The translations under genes and the position numbers were made by a program. From contig NZ_CGBP01000003.1 of the NCBI RefSeq assembly GCF_001053095.1, positions 62,001 through 126,000 of the forward strand: DNA of 64,000 bases, given 5' to 3'. Origin of the DNA: Yersinia similis (GTDB lineage Bacteria; Pseudomonadota; Gammaproteobacteria; Enterobacterales; Enterobacteriaceae). The notes beneath the pieces were generated by a model. It saw nothing but the letters and a program-made list of their open reading frames with translations, made no database searches and had not been told where the DNA came from. Positions 16,668 through 27,631 of this stretch are shown here, piece by piece (positions within the stretch are counted from its first letter, which is position 1; every line of letters starts with the position of its first letter).

Positions 16668-17291
16668 ATGTTGAAACAATCCCTATTATCCCTTGCCCTG
16701 ATGGGTTTCTGTAGTGTCGCCATGGCAGATAACTACACTTATGTAGCTGGTGGTTTGCAGCTCGGTTCAATTAATAGCAACTCACGCTTTGATCAACAGT
16801 TTGACCGACAAAATTATAGCCATATTGGAAATAAAAATATGGGTGGGATTTATCTCAACAGCAGTTATAGCTTTGACAACTCGCTCTTCATTGATGGCAG
16901 ACTTAATAGCCTTGCCAACGGTAACCGTGGCAGTGCAGATGCCGTTCTTGGATTAGGCTATTATTTTGCTTTTACCCCGGATATTGATTTCTACACCGTA
17001 GTGGGTGCTAGTCGCCATGCATTAGTATTTGATGCCAGCAAAGACGGTAAAAAAACCAATACTTATAACAGTGCTAGTGGTGAAGTTGGGGTTAAAACCA
17101 AACTGTCACAAGATATTGGCGTGAACGTCGCCTATCGTCTGGCTAATTATGATAAACGCGCATTTCATGAAGCGCGAATTATGGCAGATTATGCTCTGAC
17201 GCAAAAACTGACCGCTGAAGTCGGTTATACCTACCACAACTGGAGAGTCAGTGACCAAGCGATGCAAGCCGGCCTACGGTATAACTTCTAA
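16668..17291 (+). CDS. Small outer-membrane beta-barrel protein, PhoP-controlled
   Basis: The 207-residue product has a signal peptide (MLKQSLLSLALMGFCSVAMA, cleavage before DNYTYV) and alternating strands ending in RYNF, the C-terminal phenylalanine of OmpA/Ail-type eight-stranded barrels. ATG 16668 follows AAGGAG. The PhoP box upstream and phoPQ directly downstream suggest a surface protein made in low magnesium or inside phagocytes. It is not clearly Ail, PagC or OmpX; it may be a porin-like barrel of unknown role. Confidence 0.75.
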   Translation: MLKQSLLSLALMGFCSVAMADNYTYVAGGLQLGSINSNSRFDQQFDRQNYSHIGNKNMGGIYLNSSYSFDNSLFIDGRLNSLANGNRGSADAVLGLGYYFAFTPDIDFYTVVGASRHALVFDASKDGKKTNTYNSASGEVGVKTKLSQDIGVNVAYRLANYDKRAFHEARIMADYALTQKLTAEVGYTYHNWRVSDQAMQAGLRYNF

Positions 17292-17297
17292 TATCGT

Positions 17298-17399
17298 TAC
17301 AGCGCTTGAATGGCTACAGTGTTTAAATGGCTACAGCACTTAAATTGTTACAACGTTTAAATTGTTGCAACGTTTACATTGTGACGGCGTCTAAGTTTT
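17298..17399 (+). repeat. 17-bp tandem repeat array upstream of phoP
   Basis: Six degenerate units of exactly 17 bases run without a gap, for example TACAGTGTTTAAATGGC (17315-17331), TACAACGTTTAAATTGT (17349-17365) and TGCAACGTTTACATTGT (17366-17382). Four units carry a GTTTA or CTTAA core at the same place. The array lies between the barrel gene and phoP. Confidence 0.85.
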
Positions 17400-17468
17400 T
17401 ATAGCGCACCATGCATTATCGTGCTCAAGTCGGTATAGCACCTACAAGTGAGCGTCAACTTTTCACTT

Positions 17469-17493
17469 ACCGGATAATATCTTGTTATCCGGT
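17469..17493 (+). promoter_or_regulatory. Perfect inverted repeat in the phoP leader
   Basis: ACCGGATAA and TTATCCGGT form nine-base arms around a seven-base loop, ending 25 bases before the phoP ATG. It could be an operator or a leader hairpin that affects translation or transcript stability. Confidence 0.5.
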
Positions 17494-17517
17494 TAACGTC
17501 TTATCAAGGATTGGTGT

Positions 17518-18189
17518 ATGCGGGTTCTGGTTGTGGAAGATAACGCGTTGTTGCGTCACCATCTGACAGTGCAAATGCGTGAAATGGGCCATCAGGTTGA
17601 TGCAGCGGAAGATGCTAAAGAAGCAGACTATTTCTTACAAGAGCATGCCCCCGACATTGCTATTATCGATCTTGGTTTACCCGGTGAAGACGGGTTGAGC
17701 ATTATCCGTCGCTGGCGTAGCCATCAAGAAAACTTACCTATTCTGGTACTGACCGCCCGGGAAAGCTGGCAAGATAAAGTAGCGGTATTGGAAGCCGGTG
17801 CCGACGATTATGTGACCAAACCGTTCCATCTGGAAGAGGTCATTGCCCGGATGCAAGCACTGATGCGGCGGAATATTGGCCTGGCATCCCAAATTATTGA
17901 ACTCCCCCCCTTCCAGATTGACCTTTCACGCCGTGAGTTGTGTGTTAACCAACAACAAATTAAACTGACGGCATTTGAATACACTATCATTGAAACCCTT
18001 ATCCGCAACGCAGGGAAAGTCGTTAGTAAGGACACGTTGATGCTACAACTTTATCCAGATGCAGAATTGCGGGAGAGCCATACTATCGATGTATTAATGG
18101 GTCGATTACGTAAAAAGCTGCTGGCTGAACATCAGGGCGAAGTCATTACGACTATTCGTGGTCAGGGATATCGTTTTGACGTCAATTAG
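17518..18189 (+). CDS. phoP: Response regulator PhoP
   Basis: PhoP is the OmpR-family regulator of magnesium starvation, antimicrobial peptide resistance and virulence. The 223-residue protein has receiver residues D8 and D51 (phosphorylation site, AIIDLG), T-A at about 79 and K at about 101 (DYVTKPF), and a winged-helix DNA-binding domain ending [18 protein letters not shown] lies before the ATG. It is followed by phoQ after five bases. Confidence 0.97.
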   Translation: MRVLVVEDNALLRHHLTVQMREMGHQVDAAEDAKEADYFLQEHAPDIAIIDLGLPGEDGLSIIRRWRSHQENLPILVLTARESWQDKVAVLEAGADDYVTKPFHLEEVIARMQALMRRNIGLASQIIELPPFQIDLSRRELCVNQQQIKLTAFEYTIIETLIRNAGKVVSKDTLMLQLYPDAELRESHTIDVLMGRLRKKLLAEHQGEVITTIRGQGYRFDVN

Positions 18190-18194
18190 ACACT

Positions 18195-19649
18195 ATGCTC
18201 AGAAAAAATAATAAACCCTTCTCCCTTCGAGCCCGTTTTCTTATGGCGACAGCCGGCGTTATTTTAGCGCTGTCGCTATCTTATGGCATGGTCGCGGTGG
18301 TGGGTTATATCGTCAATTTTGATAAAAGCACCTTCAGAGCCCATCGCGGTGAAAGTAATTTATTCTTCAGTCTGGCACAGTGGCATAACAATAAGCTCAG
18401 TATCTCTGTTCCGCCAGAACTTGAACTGAACGTCCCCAGCCTAGTCCTGATTTACGACAAAGATGGCAATATTCTATGGCGTCAGCGTCATGTCCCTGAA
18501 CTGGAGTCGCACATTGAGAAAAGCTGGCTGCAAAAACCTGGATTTTATGAGCTAGATACCGGGACGCATATCAGTAGAATGATGATGGGTGACGACCCCA
18601 AAGTTCAAGATCAGTTAAAAAAATACGATGACACTGATGATAGTGCACTTACGCACTCAGTCTCCGTCAATACTTACGCCGCAACCTCTCGTTTACCTCA
18701 ACTCACCATCGTGGTGGTGGATACCATTCCACAAGAGCTACAGCGTACTGACTTGGTGTGGAACTGGTTCAGTTATGTCCTACTAGCGAATTTATTATTA
18801 GTTATTCCCTTATTGTGGCTTGCTGCCTATTGGAGCCTGAGGCCAATTAAAGCATTGGTTAGTCAAATCAGTCAGTTGGAAAAAGGTGAACGTGAACAAC
18901 TCGATGAAAACCCACCTAGTGAGTTACAGAGTTTAGTCCGTAACCTCAACATCTTGCTAATGAACGAACGTCAACGCTATACCAAATATCGTACAACTCT
19001 GGCTGACCTCACTCACAGCCTCAAAACACCACTGGCGGTACTGCAAACCACACTACGTTCTTTGCGTACCGGTAAACAAACGACCATTGAAGAGGTGGAG
19101 CCGATTATGCTGGAGCAGATCAGTCGTATCTCACAGCAAATTGGTTATTACCTGCACCGCGCGAGTATGCGTTCCGAACATAATGTTCTGGGACGTGAAA
19201 TTCATTCGGTTCCCGCACTACTCGATAGTTTGTGCAGCGCATTGAATAAAGTTTATCAACGCAAAGGGATTACGCTGACACTGGATATCTCGCCAGAGGT
19301 CACATTCTTGGGAGAAAAGAATGATTTTATGGAAGTTATGGGGAATGTTTTAGAGAATGCCTGCAAATATTGCCTCGAGTTTGTTGAAGTTACCACCTTA
19401 CACTCCGAAAAACAATTGACCATCGTGGTCGATGATGACGGCCCCGGTATTCCTGAAAATAAGCGCCAGTTAATTTTCCAACGCGGCCAACGCGTTGATA
19501 CCTTACGTCCGGGGCAAGGGCTTGGTTTATCTATTGCAGCTGAAATTATTGAACAGTATCAAGGTAAAATCTCCATCACAGAAAGCCCCTTAGGTGGAGC
19601 CAGAATGATGGTGACGTTTGGCCAGCAACACGATTACCATGATGATTAA
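18195..19649 (+). CDS. phoQ: Sensor histidine kinase PhoQ
   Basis: PhoQ senses periplasmic magnesium, acid pH and cationic peptides and phosphorylates PhoP. The 484-residue protein has a first membrane span at about 17-40, a periplasmic sensor with an acidic stretch at about 133-150 ([18 protein letters not shown]), a second span at about 192-213, a HAMP region, the phospho-acceptor H274 ([11 protein letters not shown]), and the N and G boxes ([28 protein letters not shown]). Confidence 0.97.
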   Translation: MLRKNNKPFSLRARFLMATAGVILALSLSYGMVAVVGYIVNFDKSTFRAHRGESNLFFSLAQWHNNKLSISVPPELELNVPSLVLIYDKDGNILWRQRHVPELESHIEKSWLQKPGFYELDTGTHISRMMMGDDPKVQDQLKKYDDTDDSALTHSVSVNTYAATSRLPQLTIVVVDTIPQELQRTDLVWNWFSYVLLANLLLVIPLLWLAAYWSLRPIKALVSQISQLEKGEREQLDENPPSELQSLVRNLNILLMNERQRYTKYRTTLADLTHSLKTPLAVLQTTLRSLRTGKQTTIEEVEPIMLEQISRISQQIGYYLHRASMRSEHNVLGREIHSVPALLDSLCSALNKVYQRKGITLTLDISPEVTFLGEKNDFMEVMGNVLENACKYCLEFVEVTTLHSEKQLTIVVDDDGPGIPENKRQLIFQRGQRVDTLRPGQGLGLSIAAEIIEQYQGKISITESPLGGARMMVTFGQQHDYHDD

Positions 19650-19732
19650 TAAAATTTGCCAGTCAGCCCCTGATACTGATAGCGGGTATCCGTTATAATC
19701 TCAGGTAATTTCACCTTTATCCTGGAATAAAC

Positions 19733-20854
19733 ATGGATTACCAACTCGATCTCGATTGGCCTGACTTTCTACAACGCTATTGGCAAAAGCGCCCTGTTAT
19801 CCTCAAACGTGGCTTCAAAAATTTTATTGACCCACTCTCACCAGATGAACTTGCCGGGTTAGCCATGGAAAATGAAGTCGATAGCCGCCTGGTAAGCCAT
19901 GAGGATGGGCGTTGGAATGTTAGCCACGGGCCATTTGAAAGTTTTGATCATTTAGGTGAAAACAACTGGTCATTGTTAGTTCAGGCGGTAGACCATTGGC
20001 ATGAACCCGCAGCGGCGCTAATGCGCCCTTTCCGTACACTCTCTGACTGGCGTATGGATGATTTAATGATCTCCTTCTCAGTGCCTGGTGGTGGTGTTGG
20101 GCCTCATTTTGATCAATATGATGTTTTTATCATTCAGGGATCAGGCCGTCGCCGCTGGCGGGTGGGCGAAAAAACCGAAATGAAACAACATTGCCCACAC
20201 CCAGATTTGCTACAAGTGGGGCCTTTCGACGCTATCATTGATGAAGAAATGGAGCCGGGTGATATTCTTTATATTCCTCCGGGCTTCCCTCATGAAGGCT
20301 ATTCCCTTGAAAACGCGCTGAATTACTCCGTTGGTTTCCGTGCACCAAGTGGTCGAGAACTGGTCAGTGGTTTTGCTGATTATGTATTAGCTCGGGAGCT
20401 CGGGAGCTATCGCTATAGCGATCCAGATTTACAACTACGCGAGCACCCAGCCGAAGTATTACCATCCGAAGTTGATAAACTGCGCACAATGATGTTGGAT
20501 CTGGTCCAGCAACCTGAACATTTCCAAAACTGGTTTGGTGAGTTTATTTCCCAATCTCGCCATGAGTTGGATATTGCACCGCCGGAGCCTCCTTATCAGA
20601 CCGGTGATATCTATGAACTATTGAAGCAAGGCGATACATTACAACGCCTTAGTGGCTTACGGGTTCTGCGGGTTGGTGACCGTTGCTTTGCGAATGGTGA
20701 GTTGATTGATACGCCACACTTACAGGCCACCAATGCACTGTGCCAGCACTTCAGCGTGAATGCAGAGATGTTAGGTGATGCGCTTGAAGACCCTTCTTTC
20801 CTGGCAATGCTTTCAGCACTGATCAATAGCGGTTATTGGTATTTTAACGACTGA
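19733..20854 (+). CDS. roxA: Ribosomal protein L16 arginine hydroxylase
   Basis: The 373-residue JmjC oxygenase (YcfD/RoxA) hydroxylates Arg81 of L16 using 2-oxoglutarate and Fe(II). The iron ligands are in GPHFDQYDVF (HxD, about residues 125-127) and the second His in YIPPGFPHEGYS (about residue 187). The C-terminal winged-helix part is present. In E. coli the gene also follows phoQ. Confidence 0.93.
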   Translation: MDYQLDLDWPDFLQRYWQKRPVILKRGFKNFIDPLSPDELAGLAMENEVDSRLVSHEDGRWNVSHGPFESFDHLGENNWSLLVQAVDHWHEPAAALMRPFRTLSDWRMDDLMISFSVPGGGVGPHFDQYDVFIIQGSGRRRWRVGEKTEMKQHCPHPDLLQVGPFDAIIDEEMEPGDILYIPPGFPHEGYSLENALNYSVGFRAPSGRELVSGFADYVLARELGSYRYSDPDLQLREHPAEVLPSEVDKLRTMMLDLVQQPEHFQNWFGEFISQSRHELDIAPPEPPYQTGDIYELLKQGDTLQRLSGLRVLRVGDRCFANGELIDTPHLQATNALCQHFSVNAEMLGDALEDPSFLAMLSALINSGYWYFND

Positions 20855-20910
20855 TCAACTGGTTATGGCAGTACGTGTTTATAGCAGTAACTGTTTATTG
20901 CTGCTGTCCC

Positions 20911-21056
20911 CCCCAATGACTCGATCTGAAACGGTGAGGATAGGTAAAAGAGTAAAGCGTCCGCGCCATTCCTGGCGCGGCTCGAGTCCCCAGAGAAAGG
21001 TTTACCGCGTCTTTACGATCTGCCTGTTCTCTCCGCCGCAGGCACTTTGTCAATAA
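20911..21056 (+). repeat. Dispersed palindromic repeat, copy A
   Basis: This 146-base stretch matches the reverse complement of 59818-59963 along its whole length, including GGTGAGGATAGG, a GCGCCA...TGGCGCGGCTCGAG core, GCGTCTTTACGATCTGCCTG and GGCACTTTGTCAATAA. The core CCGCGCCA/TGGCGCGG forms a strong stem. It is of the kind of Yersinia intergenic palindromic elements; I cannot assign the family name with certainty. Confidence 0.8.
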
Positions 21057-21058
21057 AC

Positions 21059-21085
21059 TCACCCCCCCCCTTTTTCGGGGCGTTT
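21059..21085 (-). terminator. Possible pepT terminator with poly-C run
   Basis: On the minus strand CCCC-GAAAAA-GGGG forms a short hairpin after pepT, followed by more G bases and then TGAGTTTATTG. The plus strand has nine consecutive C at 21062-21070, a homopolymer that may vary in length. Confidence 0.4.
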
Positions 21086-21101
21086 CTCTCTGTCGTTCAG
21101 C

Positions 21102-22337
21102 TTATGACTCTTTAGCCCGCTTGACGGTCAGCTCAGAAATTCGCATGATTACTGCAACCGCTTTTTCCATCCCTTCCAACGTAATAAACTCATGTTTACC
21201 ATGGTAGTTATAACCACCAGTAAAAATATTCGGGCAAGGTAACCCCTTAAAGGAGAGTTGTGCGCCATCGGTACCACCACGAATTGGCTTCATAATCGGG
21301 GTAATATCACAGTCATGCATGGCCTGTTGGGCTAATTCGATAATGTGCGGGTGCTTAATAATCTGCTCACGCATATTGTAATAGCTGTCATCTATAACAA
21401 TTTCGATATAACAATCACGATGTAAACCTTTACCAACCCGCTTGGCGACATCCACCATATTCTTCTTCCGCGCTTCAAAGCTATCACGATTGAAATCTCG
21501 AACAATGTAGTGCATCTCCGCGCGTTCAACCGTGCCTTTAATACTTTGCAGATGATAGAAACCGTCGTAACCTTCAGTACACTCAGGGGTTTCATCTACT
21601 GGCAACTCTTGATGGTAACGGGTTGCCAGCGACAACGCATTAACCATGACACCCTTCGCACTGCCTGGATGAACATTATTGCCGACGATCTTTATTGCCA
21701 CCGATGCTGCATTGAAATTTTCGAACTCTAATTCACCAATGCCGCCACCATCAACGGTATAAGCCCACTGTGCATCGAACTCTGCCACATTAAAAAACTG
21801 TGCCCCCTTACCAACTTCTTCATCCGGTGTGAAGGCAATACGAATATCTCCATGAGGTACATTACGGTGCTTTAACCGCACCATCGCGGTAATGATTTCA
21901 GCAATACCCGCTTTATCATCCGCCCCTAATAGGGTTTTACCATCAGTCGTGATCAAGGTATGTCCAAGTAATTGATGTAATACCGGGAACATAACAGGCG
22001 ATAAAACCTCATCACCAATACCTAACGCAATATCACCACCACGGTAGTTCTCCACTATCTGTGGATTAACATTTTTACCTGAAAAATCTGGTGAGGTGTC
22101 CAGATGGGCAATAAAGCCAATAGTGGGGGCCGGCCAGGAGACATTTGCCGGTAATGTTGCCATCACGCAACCATGATCGCTCAAGGTGACTTGGGAAAAG
22201 CCCAACGTCAATAATTCCTGTTGCAACGCCTGAGCAAGCTTGCGCTGCCCTTGAGTGCTCGGCACGGATTTTACATTGGCTTTTGCTTGTGTATCAAAAG
22301 AAACATAGTTGAAAAATCGGTCGAGTAATTTATCCAT
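21102..22337 (-). CDS. pepT: Peptidase T (tripeptide aminopeptidase)
   Basis: PepT is a cytosolic di-zinc M20 peptidase removing N-terminal residues from tripeptides. The 411-residue product begins [20 protein letters not shown] and shows IAHLDTSPD (zinc His and catalytic Asp), DDKAGIAE and DEEVGKGA (bridging Asp and catalytic Glu), and a late YNYHGKHEF zinc site. Start 22337 is chosen over an upstream in-frame ATG because it matches E. coli and GAGGGTGGG precedes it. A candidate FNR site lies upstream. Confidence 0.95.
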   Translation of the reverse strand: MDKLLDRFFNYVSFDTQAKANVKSVPSTQGQRKLAQALQQELLTLGFSQVTLSDHGCVMATLPANVSWPAPTIGFIAHLDTSPDFSGKNVNPQIVENYRGGDIALGIGDEVLSPVMFPVLHQLLGHTLITTDGKTLLGADDKAGIAEIITAMVRLKHRNVPHGDIRIAFTPDEEVGKGAQFFNVAEFDAQWAYTVDGGGIGELEFENFNAASVAIKIVGNNVHPGSAKGVMVNALSLATRYHQELPVDETPECTEGYDGFYHLQSIKGTVERAEMHYIVRDFNRDSFEARKKNMVDVAKRVGKGLHRDCYIEIVIDDSYYNMREQIIKHPHIIELAQQAMHDCDITPIMKPIRGGTDGAQLSFKGLPCPNIFTGGYNYHGKHEFITLEGMEKAVAVIMRISELTVKRAKES

Positions 22338-22376
22338 GGTTCCCACCCTCAGAATAGTGAATAACATTATGGGGAA

Positions 22377-22390
22377 GTGATCATGATCAA
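22377..22390 (-). promoter_or_regulatory. Candidate FNR site upstream of pepT
   Basis: TTGAT-CATG-ATCAC on the minus strand differs from the FNR consensus TTGAT-N4-ATCAA at one base and is centred 46 bases before the start codon. pepT is known to be anaerobically induced in Salmonella and E. coli. The short distance to the start leaves little room for a leader, so the assignment is tentative. Confidence 0.45.
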
Positions 22391-22666
22391 ATATTGCGTC
22401 AGGTCAGCTTTAGATAAACTTAAGCCAGAATAATAAGAGGTAGTGACAAAATACACGGGAATATGAGTTCATCAACCCTGAGCGTTTTATGGCTTATTTA
22501 TCGCTTTTTCATCTGAAGTTACAGGCTTGTTAGCGGCGTTCATGCCCCGAATCACTGACGTGAATCAATTCACCGGGACGTGTTGAATGGCTGACGACCG
22601 GCGACATCAATCAAGTTGGGTATATCCGTAAGTTATCTTGATGAATTGAAGCATCCAACAGGGGAA
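22391..22666. repeat. Spacer with a degenerate dispersed repeat
   Basis: No gene. GTTAGCGGCGTTCA followed by CCGAATCACTGAC and a CACCGGGA segment (22528-22578) resembles the reverse complement of 33849-33943 and, more weakly, 47341-47404. These look like old copies of a dispersed Yersinia intergenic element. Confidence 0.5.
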
Positions 22667-23503
22667 TCAATCCCCCTGACGATTCTCACCGCATGTGGTC
22701 AGAAACTCACGAATATATTCCGGCACCACTTTACTGGCGAGGCCATAGTGCTTCTCATCAAACTGGCTTTCTACCTGACTAGGTTCAAGATTCAGCTCTA
22801 CTGTATGGGCACCATGTAGATGAGATTCATGGACAAACCCCGCGGCAGGATAAACATGGCCTGAAGTACCGATTGAAATAAAGAAATCAGCTTCAGCCAG
22901 CGCCTGATAAATGTCATCCATGCCCATCGGCATTTCACCAAACCAAACAATATGAGGCCGCAATGGCGAGGGAAATTGACAACAATGGCAACGTTCATCA
23001 GCACTGAGATCACCTTGCCAATCCAGTACTTGGCCAGATTGAGTACAGCGAACCTTTAGCAATTCACCATGCATATGAATAACGCGCTTACTGCCAGCTC
23101 TCTCATGCAAGTTATCAATATTTTGAGTAATCAATACCAGGTTATCACCCAGCACGGCTTCCAAATCAGCCAGAGCGAAATGCGCAGCATTTGGCGCTAT
23201 TTCTGGCTGCTGCAACTGACGGCGACGTTCATTATAAAAGCGTTGAACAAGCTCAGGATCACGCCGATACCCTTCAGGCGTCGCCACATCTTCTACCCGA
23301 TGTTCTTCCCATAAACCATCGTCCGCACGAAAAGTACGGATACCCGACTCAGCAGAAATCCCAGCACCAGTAAGCACAACGACGAAGGGTTTTTTCATCT
23401 CTTTTGTTACTGCACTATCCCGGTGAAAAATACGGGAGCGAAAACGTTGATGCCGCACATGCTTATTCTTACGAAACCGACACAGCCGATGGCGAATGCG
23501 CAT
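22667..23503 (-). CDS. cobB: NAD-dependent protein deacylase (sirtuin)
   Basis: CobB removes acetyl and succinyl groups from lysines, for example on acetyl-CoA synthetase. The 278-residue long form shows [26 protein letters not shown], the catalytic His in HMHGE, zinc cysteines in RCTQSG and CHCCQF, and [13 protein letters not shown]. The arginine-rich N-terminal extension seen in E. coli is present. A shorter form starting at the inner ATG (MKKPFVVVL) is also possible. It closes the lolCDE-nagK-cobB operon. Confidence 0.95.
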   Translation of the reverse strand: MRIRHRLCRFRKNKHVRHQRFRSRIFHRDSAVTKEMKKPFVVVLTGAGISAESGIRTFRADDGLWEEHRVEDVATPEGYRRDPELVQRFYNERRRQLQQPEIAPNAAHFALADLEAVLGDNLVLITQNIDNLHERAGSKRVIHMHGELLKVRCTQSGQVLDWQGDLSADERCHCCQFPSPLRPHIVWFGEMPMGMDDIYQALAEADFFISIGTSGHVYPAAGFVHESHLHGAHTVELNLEPSQVESQFDEKHYGLASKVVPEYIREFLTTCGENRQGD

Positions 23504-23551
23504 AACCTTTTGCCTCTTTTTCTTTATCTGTCTTGTTATTAATAGTGACGA

Positions 23552-24466
23552 TTATTTTTCTGCCAAATGCAGAAACGCTGCACCACGAACGCCCCCAGAA
23601 TCACCATAACGCGCTTTTTCGATACGCGGTAACCGGGCCACTCGTAATAAATGCGCAGGCAAGCGCTTTGGCAGCTCTTGATAGATTTTTTCGAAATTAG
23701 ACAACCCACCGCCAATCACGACCAAATGGGGATCAAGCATAGTCAGAAGATTACCCAAACAGACCGCCAGCACATCCATAAAACGCTCAACATGCGCCAC
23801 CGCCTTTGGCTCGCCAGCAGCATAATGAGCAATAATGTCGGTGGCCGGTAAGGAGTATTGATAAAAATGACTGTACATCCACTCGAAACCGCGCCCAGAA
23901 ATATAATTTTCTATACAACCTCGATGGCCACAACCACAGGGTACGCGGGGAATATCTGCACCAAGAATATCTAGGGCATCTACCGGTAAACGGAAATGAC
24001 CGAACTCGCCAGTGATATGGTTACGCCCACTGACAATATTGCCATTAACAATCAACCCACCCCCAACGCCGGTGCCAAGAATAAGCCCCAGCACCGTTGG
24101 GTAAGTGCGAAACTCTGGATCCCAAGCCTCGGAGAGAGCAAAACAGTTGGCATCGTTATCAATACGCACTTCACGCTGGATCAAGCGGGAAAGATCTGCC
24201 TGCAACGGCTGCCCCATAGCGGACGGTACATTCGCAGTAAATACTGTGCCATCATCCGCATTGGGTAACCCTGGAATACCTATACCCACACTGCCTTGAA
24301 CACCGCAGTAAGTATCGGCTTCCCCGGTTAAATCCCGCAATGTTTGCAATAATTGCTGGTAATCGTCACGTGGTGTAGGCACTCGCTTATGCCATACTCG
24401 CTGCAGGTTTTCATCAAAAACGCCTAGCTCAATCTTGGTCCCGCCCATATCAAAACCGTAATACAT
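23552..24466 (-). CDS. nagK: N-acetylglucosamine kinase
   Basis: NagK phosphorylates GlcNAc recovered from peptidoglycan. The 304-residue ROK protein begins [20 protein letters not shown], with the ATP-binding DMGGTK, active-site EFGH-type [10 protein letters not shown], and the zinc motif [17 protein letters not shown]. Start 24466 matches E. coli; an in-frame ATG six codons upstream is less likely. It lies 18 bases after lolE. Confidence 0.94.
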   Translation of the reverse strand: MYYGFDMGGTKIELGVFDENLQRVWHKRVPTPRDDYQQLLQTLRDLTGEADTYCGVQGSVGIGIPGLPNADDGTVFTANVPSAMGQPLQADLSRLIQREVRIDNDANCFALSEAWDPEFRTYPTVLGLILGTGVGGGLIVNGNIVSGRNHITGEFGHFRLPVDALDILGADIPRVPCGCGHRGCIENYISGRGFEWMYSHFYQYSLPATDIIAHYAAGEPKAVAHVERFMDVLAVCLGNLLTMLDPHLVVIGGGLSNFEKIYQELPKRLPAHLLRVARLPRIEKARYGDSGGVRGAAFLHLAEK

Positions 24467-24484
24467 AAGCCTGCCTTTCTTCAA

Positions 24485-25732
24485 TTACTGCCCGCTGAGG
24501 ACCCGTGCCGGGTCAATACGACTGGCGCGACGTGCCGGATACCAACTGGCAATCAAGCTGAGCACCAGTGCCGTTGCTAACACACAAGCCACATCAAACC
24601 AGCGCAACTCTGACGGTAGAAAATCAATGAAATAGATATCGCCCGACAAAAATTGATGCCCGACCAACTTTTCTAACCCGCGGATTATGGTGGTCAACTG
24701 TAAGGAGACGATAACTCCTATCACGGCCCCGCTGATACTGCCAATAAGGCCAGCCAACAAGCCATACCAAATGAAGATGGCGCGGATCAGACCATCTTTG
24801 GCACCTAATGTACGTAATACTGCGATATCGCTACTTTTATCTTTAACCGCCATGACCAACGTTGACACAATATTAAAACTGGCGACGCCGATCACTAACA
24901 CCATCGCTAAATACATGATAGTGCGGATCATTTGGATATCACGGTACATATAGCCATAGGTCCCAATCCAGCTACTGATATAAACGTATGCGTTACTCAC
25001 TTCGCCCGCATTACGTACCAGTTGATTGGCGTTGTAAACATCACTCACTTTAATGGCGATGCCCGTAACACTATCACCCATATCAAGATATTGTTGTGCA
25101 TCTATTAGAGGCACTAATGCCAAACTGTGATCCAACTGACCACTCAGTTGAAAAATGCCAGCAACCTGTAAACGGATGCGCTTGGGTTGCAGTAATTTCA
25201 TCTCAGGATCGCTGTTGGGGATCATCACCGTCAACCAATCACCTTGCTTCACCCCCAAGGTATCAGCCAATCCTTTACCTAAAATAATCTGTTGCTGCCC
25301 CGCTTTAAAATGACTCCAGGCATTATCAAGAACGAAGCTGGGCAACGCACTGAGATGCTGTTCGGCCTCTGGATCCACACCTTTGACCTGTACTGCGCGC
25401 AGTTGCGTACTGTTTTCAATCAAGCCGGTAAAATTAATATAAGGCGCAGCAGCCACGATACCGGGCACCTTTTCGATACGCTGCAAGGTTTGTGGCCAAC
25501 CGCTAAACGGCTGATTAACCACTGCGATTTCGCCGTGAGGCACCACCGCTAAAATACGATTTTTCAACTCACGTTCGAAGCCGTTCATCGCACTTAACCC
25601 CACGATAAGCACTGCCACACCCAAGGCGATACCTAACGTAGAAATCACAGAGATTAACGACACCATACCGCCACGACGGCGACCACGGCTAAACCGTAAA
25701 CCGATCAGAAGTGAAAGTGGCGAAACACCCAT
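24485..25732 (-). CDS. lolE: Lipoprotein-releasing transmembrane protein LolE
   Basis: LolE is the inner-membrane subunit that accepts outer-membrane lipoproteins in the LolCDE exporter. The 415-residue protein has one N-terminal span ([20 protein letters not shown]), a large periplasmic domain, and three C-terminal spans of the FtsX type, ending [17 protein letters not shown]. Its start overlaps the lolD end by one base. Confidence 0.96.
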   Translation of the reverse strand: MGVSPLSLLIGLRFSRGRRRGGMVSLISVISTLGIALGVAVLIVGLSAMNGFERELKNRILAVVPHGEIAVVNQPFSGWPQTLQRIEKVPGIVAAAPYINFTGLIENSTQLRAVQVKGVDPEAEQHLSALPSFVLDNAWSHFKAGQQQIILGKGLADTLGVKQGDWLTVMIPNSDPEMKLLQPKRIRLQVAGIFQLSGQLDHSLALVPLIDAQQYLDMGDSVTGIAIKVSDVYNANQLVRNAGEVSNAYVYISSWIGTYGYMYRDIQMIRTIMYLAMVLVIGVASFNIVSTLVMAVKDKSSDIAVLRTLGAKDGLIRAIFIWYGLLAGLIGSISGAVIGVIVSLQLTTIIRGLEKLVGHQFLSGDIYFIDFLPSELRWFDVACVLATALVLSLIASWYPARRASRIDPARVLSGQ

Positions 25733-26436
25733 TACTCGGCCCCCACCAGCGTCAAATGATGTTGTAGCTGACCATCTCGCATTTCAAGTTGACGGCTCAT
25801 CCGTTTTGCTAATTGTAAGTCGTGGGTCACCACCAGAAACGCTGTCCCCTGACGAACATTCAATTCACCTAGCAGATTAAAAATACTGTCGGCATTGCGT
25901 TGGTCCAGATTACCGGTAGGTTCATCTGCCAATACCAGCGATGGGTTATTCACCAAAGAACGCGCAATAGCGACTCGTTGGCGCTCCCCCCCTGATAGCT
26001 CCGATGGGCGATGTCTGCTGCGCTTCTCCAACCCCACCGCAGCCAGCATCTCATGGGCTTTCTCTTGCGCTTCAGCGGGTTTACTGCCGCCGATGAGTAA
26101 TGGCATGGCAACATTTTCTAATGCGGTAAAGTCGGGCAATAAGTGGTGGAATTGATAGATAAAACCTAATTCACGATTACGCAATTCAGCTTTCGCGGTG
26201 GAAGAGAGTTGGTTAAGCGAACGCCCCTGATAAATAACCTCGCCAGAGGTAGGTGAATCCAGCCCCCCCAACAAATGCAACAGGGTGCTTTTACCTGAAC
26301 CTGAACTGCCGACAATTGCCATCAATTCACCAGGCTCGATAGCGAAAGAGACATTGCGCAGAACATCAGTGTGCAGTTGGCCTTCCTGGTAACGCTTGCA
26401 CAGGTTTATACATTGCAATAAAGGATGATTACTCAT
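25732..26436 (-). CDS. lolD: Lipoprotein-releasing ATPase LolD
   Basis: The 234-residue ABC ATPase powers LolCDE. It has Walker [10 protein letters not shown] (about 42-50), the LolD-type [19 protein letters not shown] region, signature [12 protein letters not shown], Walker [13 protein letters not shown] and the switch His in VVTHD. It overlaps lolC by eight bases and lolE by one. Confidence 0.97.
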   Translation of the reverse strand: MSNHPLLQCINLCKRYQEGQLHTDVLRNVSFAIEPGELMAIVGSSGSGKSTLLHLLGGLDSPTSGEVIYQGRSLNQLSSTAKAELRNRELGFIYQFHHLLPDFTALENVAMPLLIGGSKPAEAQEKAHEMLAAVGLEKRSRHRPSELSGGERQRVAIARSLVNNPSLVLADEPTGNLDQRNADSIFNLLGELNVRQGTAFLVVTHDLQLAKRMSRQLEMRDGQLQHHLTLVGAE

Positions 26437-27631
26437 AGCGTAAAGCCTCTGCGGGTTGTGCGGCGGCGGCGCGCCAGGAAGGGTACAACGTGGACAACAG
26501 AGCGATCACCATTGCCAACAGTACAATGACCGTAACCTGAAGTGGGTCAATCTCCACCGGTAGCGTTGCGCCATCAATTAATACGCCCAAAATAGGGATC
26601 AGGGTGTTCAATTGGCTGGCGAGTAAAACCCCAAGCCCCGCCCCAAGCAATGCGCCGATAACCCCTGCGGTGGCACCTTGCACCATAAACACCAACATAA
26701 TTTGCCGGCGACTCAACCCTTGAGTCTGCAAAATCGCCACCTCGCCTTGTTTTTCCATCACTAACAGCCCCAGCGACGTAATAATATTAAAGGCCGCGAC
26801 AGCAATAATCAGACTGAGCAATAACCCCATCATGTTCTTTTCCATCCGCACGGCCTGGAAAAGTTCACCTTTACGGTCACGCCAGTCTTTCCATACTGTA
26901 CCTTCTGGCAAACTCTGCTGGCTCAAGCTATCGACCGACAGCGGCTGCGAGAGGAATAAGCGCCAGCCGGTAATATTCCCCAGAGGGTAACGCATCAGGC
27001 GTGATGCATCCTGTTGGTTAACCAAAATTTGATAGCCATCAACTTCGCTATTTGCTGCAAAGGTGCCGATAATATTAAACACACGTTGGCTGGGAATACG
27101 GCCCATTGGCGTGAATTGGCTGGCACTCGGTACCATCAAACGCAGTGTTTCACCGCGTTTAACCCCGAGCTGACCCGCTAACTTCTCGCCGAGGATGATG
27201 TTGTAGCTACCCGGCGCTAACGCTTTTATATCCACGTTAACCAAATAATTGGCCAACGGTTCATGCTGCTGTGGATCAACCCCCAGCATCACTCCAGCGG
27301 CCAAATTACGCGCACTTTGTAACACTACATCCGCCGTGGTCAACGGTACGATATCACTAACACCGCTCAGTGATTTTAGGGTTGAAGCCGGTATCTTGTT
27401 TGGATCCAAAGAACCTTGTGGTGTGGTAATCAGCGCCTGTGGCATAAGCCCCAAAATAGTATCCTGCAGATTACGCTCAAAACCATTCATCACAGACAAT
27501 ACCGTGATCAGAGCCATCACCCCCAGCGTAATGCCAATGGTAGAAAGCCACGAAACAAACCGACCGAAGCGGTCAGAAGCACGCCCACGCATATAACGCA
27601 GGCCAATAAATAGGGCGACAGGTTGATACAT
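26429..27631 (-). CDS. lolC: Lipoprotein-releasing transmembrane protein LolC
   Basis: The 400-residue LolE paralog recruits the chaperone LolA through a periplasmic hook. It has an N-terminal span ([20 protein letters not shown]), a periplasmic domain, and three C-terminal spans ending [18 protein letters not shown]. It is the first gene of the lolCDE-nagK-cobB operon; the 277 bases to mfd hold the divergent promoters but no other gene. Confidence 0.96.
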   Translation of the reverse strand: MYQPVALFIGLRYMRGRASDRFGRFVSWLSTIGITLGVMALITVLSVMNGFERNLQDTILGLMPQALITTPQGSLDPNKIPASTLKSLSGVSDIVPLTTADVVLQSARNLAAGVMLGVDPQQHEPLANYLVNVDIKALAPGSYNIILGEKLAGQLGVKRGETLRLMVPSASQFTPMGRIPSQRVFNIIGTFAANSEVDGYQILVNQQDASRLMRYPLGNITGWRLFLSQPLSVDSLSQQSLPEGTVWKDWRDRKGELFQAVRMEKNMMGLLLSLIIAVAAFNIITSLGLLVMEKQGEVAILQTQGLSRRQIMLVFMVQGATAGVIGALLGAGLGVLLASQLNTLIPILGVLIDGATLPVEIDPLQVTVIVLLAMVIALLSTLYPSWRAAAAQPAEALRYE

